A stretch of 64,000 bases of DNA from Imperialibacter sp964351395 (GTDB lineage Bacteria; Bacteroidota; Bacteroidia; Cytophagales; Cyclobacteriaceae). Below the pieces are notes generated by a model that worked only from the letters and a program-made list of their open reading frames with translations, made no database searches and was not told the origin of the DNA. The position numbers were made by a program, and so were the translations under genes. Of the stretch, positions 61,950-64,000 are shown in pieces. The stretch is from the NCBI GenBank assembly GCA_964351395.1, contig CAYGOF010000006.1:1-64000 (forward strand). Direction: 5' to 3'. Positions within the stretch are counted from its first letter, which is position 1; each line of letters starts with the position of its first letter.

Positions 61950-64000
61950 TTAATCAATTAAAAAGAAAGCAATGTTTACTTCGGCAAGCTTTAACTGATA
62001 CAACTGATCAATATAGCTGAGTCGAATTTGGCGGGCATTTTCTATGTTTTGAAGCAATTGGAAAAGTGGAATTTCCCCTTCTGCATACGACTTGTTGGCA
62101 ACAGCAATCAGTTCTTCCGCCATATTTAGTCCCTCATTTTCGTAGTAAGCAACCATTTCCTGGTATTTCAATCGGTTGGCCTGGAGGCTCGCCCATTCCG
62201 CTTCTCGTTTCAGCTCATAGTTATCGAGTTGCTTGCTGGCAGCTTCCGCATAAAGCTTACTGGCTTGTACCCTTCTTACCTGAGACAGACCTAGAATAGG
62301 AATCCCAATGCCAAATTGATAGCCATCGTAATTGGTGGCGTTTTCTCCCTGCCCAAATCCTTTGAAATATTGGGCCTGGAAACTGGGTGCGAGTTTCGAT
62401 TCTTCTACCTTCTTCAATGATAAGCTGGCAGCTTCCCGTTTCATTAGCTCCTGGTACCTTGGGTCTGTGGCAGAGGTTTCGATGGTACTTTCTCCACTTA
62501 GAATTTGCGTTTTGCTGAGGGCATCATTGGGGAGTTGAATCAATCCATCCATCTGAAGCATTCCTTTTAGTCGCTCCCTAAAATGATCCACTTCCAGCAA
62601 AGACTGGTTCAAAGCTGCTTTTACTTCACTTGATTTCGATCTTGCCTGGATGCCTTCCAGTTTGGTGCCGTCGCCTACTTCTGTTCTTCGAACAATCACA
62701 TGGTTCATTGCGCTGTACAAACTGTCCAGGACTTTCCACTGTTCCGTTTTCGCCTGCGACATGGCCATGCCGAGGTAAAGCGTAGCGACGTCTTTGCTCA
62801 GCTGGCGCTTGGTAATATTTAGCTGCGAAGAGGCGATGTCTGTTTGATTCTCCAGCGCTTGTTTGGAGGCTGTGTACAATCCAGGCCAGGCTATTTGCTG
62901 CTGCACCCCAAATACCCGCAGTGGAAAGTTGTTCGGTGCTATGTTATTTTGGTCGTAGCCATAATAGATATGTGTCGCACCTGGATCAAAAGCTGTTTTT
63001 TGCATTTTTTCTACGCCAGACAATGAGCTTTTCGCGGCCTCTATTCCCTTGTTATTCTCGAGCGCAATTTCAATGGCTCTATCCAGTGTTAATACATTCG
63101 ATGTCGCTTCTTGTGCCTTCGCCAAAGGACTGGCGGCTAAAAGCAAAATAATGACTGATGCCTTTTTCCCCGGCCATTTGAAAAACCCTGTTTCAAGGAG
63201 GGTATACAAGACCGGAAGCACGACAAGGGTAAGGAAAGTGGCCGATACAAGACCTCCGATGACCACTGTTGCCAGTGGTCGTTGTACCTCTGCACCGGCT
63301 GATCCTGAAAAGGCCATAGGGAAGAACCCAAGTGCCGCCGCAGACGCAGTCAAAAGTACAGGACGAAGTCGCATTTTTGTTCCCATGACCACTCTTTTGT
63401 GGATGTCGTTGATTCCCTTTTGTTTAAGTTCATTGAAAAACTCTATGAGAACGATACCGTTAAGCACAGCGATACCAAACAGCGCGATAAAACCAACGCC
63501 AGCCGATATGCTAAAAGGTAAGCCGCGGATGGTGAGGGCAAAAACACCGCCGATAGCTGAAAGAGGAATCGCCGTGAACACCAGCAGTGCCTCGCTGATG
63601 GCTCCAAAAGTAAAGTAGAGCATCAAAAAGATGAGAAACAAGGCAACAGGTACGGCCACCAGCAGTCGTTGTTTGGCTTGCTGAAGGTTTTCGAACTGTC
63701 CCCCATAAGTGATATAGTACCCAGCTGGAATGTCAAGTTTGGTTTTAATGATCTCTTGCATTTCTTCCACCAGTGACTCCATGTCTCTGTTTCTCACGTT
63801 GATACTGACAACAATTCTACGCCTGGTGTCGTCTCTCGAAATTTGGGCGGGACCGGCATCATAACTAATTCTAGCCACCTCCCTTAATGGGACTTGCCCG
63901 CCTGCTGGAAGTGAAATGAAGAGATTGTCTAAGTCCTCGATTCCCCCTCTGTTTTTGGAAGAAGTTCTTACCACCAGGTCAAATCGTTTTTCGCCTTCAA
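61950..64000 (-). CDS. CusA/CzcA-type RND pump fused to TolC-like factor, 5' end missing
   Basis: The frame stays open to the right edge (reading EGEKRFDLVVRTSS there), so the gene begins outside. The first 290 visible residues are the C-terminal part of a heavy-metal RND pump: RFDLVVR, LREVARISYDAGPAQISRDDTRRRIVV, and the helices VAVPVALFLIFLMLYFTFG, FIALFGIAVLNGIVLIEFFN and PVLLTASAAALGFFPMAFS. After LVVLPVLYTLLETGFF a second hydrophobic segment, KKASVIILLLAASPLAKA, leads directly into about 380 residues of a TolC/CusC-type outer-membrane factor (LTLDRAIEIALENNKGI through SYIDQLYQLKLAEVNIAFFLID). This fusion is seen in Bacteroidota. The hydrophobic stretch may be a processed signal or a transmembrane tether. 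The metal specificity is unknown. Confidence 0.88.
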   Translation of the reverse strand, partial: EGEKRFDLVVRTSSKNRGGIEDLDNLFISLPAGGQVPLREVARISYDAGPAQISRDDTRRRIVVSINVRNRDMESLVEEMQEIIKTKLDIPAGYYITYGGQFENLQQAKQRLLVAVPVALFLIFLMLYFTFGAISEALLVFTAIPLSAIGGVFALTIRGLPFSISAGVGFIALFGIAVLNGIVLIEFFNELKQKGINDIHKRVVMGTKMRLRPVLLTASAAALGFFPMAFSGSAGAEVQRPLATVVIGGLVSATFLTLVVLPVLYTLLETGFFKWPGKKASVIILLLAASPLAKAQEATSNVLTLDRAIEIALENNKGIEAAKSSLSGVEKMQKTAFDPGATHIYYGYDQNNIAPNNFPLRVFGVQQQIAWPGLYTASKQALENQTDIASSQLNITKRQLSKDVATLYLGMAMSQAKTEQWKVLDSLYSAMNHVIVRRTEVGDGTKLEGIQARSKSSEVKAALNQSLLEVDHFRERLKGMLQMDGLIQLPNDALSKTQILSGESTIETSATDPRYQELMKREAASLSLKKVEESKLAPSFQAQYFKGFGQGENATNYDGYQFGIGIPILGLSQVRRVQASKLYAEAASKQLDNYELKREAEWASLQANRLKYQEMVAYYENEGLNMAEELIAVANKSYAEGEIPLFQLLQNIENARQIRLSYIDQLYQLKLAEVNIAFFLID

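Noticed and set aside
1..64000. CRISPR arrays, tRNA or rRNA genes, insertion sequences, prophage or defence islands
   Set aside because: No evenly spaced repeat-spacer pattern, tRNA-like cloverleaf sequence, transposase, integrase or phage structural gene was found on reading; the 22-bp array at 44292 is too short and irregular for a CRISPR.

Overview
The window looks like chromosomal DNA of a free-living, probably marine, member of the Bacteroidota (order Cytophagales or a relative). The evidence is three kinds of sequence sign: giant secreted proteins ending in type IX secretion (T9SS) type A sorting domains with the NPxP-type 'YPNP' motif, Bacteroidota-type promoter elements of the TAnnTTTG form, and Bacteroidota gene families (ELWxxDGT repeat proteins, a CusA fused to a TolC-like protein, GH3, a cysteine-rich HemH). 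No tRNA, rRNA, insertion sequence, prophage or CRISPR array was seen. Both edges cut through genes.

Layout. 1-9057: the 3' part of a giant multidomain surface protein (Asp-box, leucine-rich, FG-GAP/VCBS, ASPIC/UnbV, fibronectin, SBBP and Ig-like modules), closed by a terminator. 9207-12405: a LolA-like protein, a nitrilase, a small membrane protein, and an ECF sigma factor followed by a probable anti-sigma factor. 12406-13588: a 1.2 kb gene-poor, AT-rich stretch holding a perfect palindrome. 13589-18483 (minus): a SNF2 helicase with a 58-residue Cys-tailed companion, then a LolC/E-type permease and RbfA. 18569-24523: a membrane protein, glyA-tatC-rpiB, pheA and a secreted protein. 24564-28917 (minus): recJ-lptB-GH3 plus a small protein. 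29060-31452 (minus): a paired diheme cytochrome and parallel beta-helix lipoprotein. 31579-44041: mostly housekeeping genes (MOSC, alpha/beta hydrolase, VTT membrane protein, hemH, cysteine desulfurase, glmM, mazG), an EreA/ChaN-like secreted protein and an orphan Tat-exported molybdopterin oxidoreductase subunit. 44463-58329 (minus): three consecutive paralogous ELWxxDGT/Ig-like T9SS giants, about 14 kb. 58494-60728: a secreted M24 aminopeptidase and a RelE-type toxin-antitoxin pair. 60789-64000 (minus): a metal-efflux RND adaptor and the 3' part of a CusA-type pump fused to its outer-membrane factor.

How the parts fit. About 23 kb of the window encodes large cell-surface or secreted repeat proteins that rely on T9SS. 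TatC and the Tat-signal molybdoenzyme are one export route and its likely client. LptB and the LolC/E-like and LolA-like proteins belong to envelope assembly. Most of the rest is ordinary metabolism. The observations most worth a second look are the ELWxxDGT locus with its near-identical DNA blocks, the Cys-tailed mini-protein behind the SNF2 helicase, the 14-bp inverted repeat abutting the proposed sigma factor start, a set of clean palindromes in intergenic DNA, and a 22-bp-phased repeat array at 44292-44367. I did not find a system I can defend as wholly undescribed.
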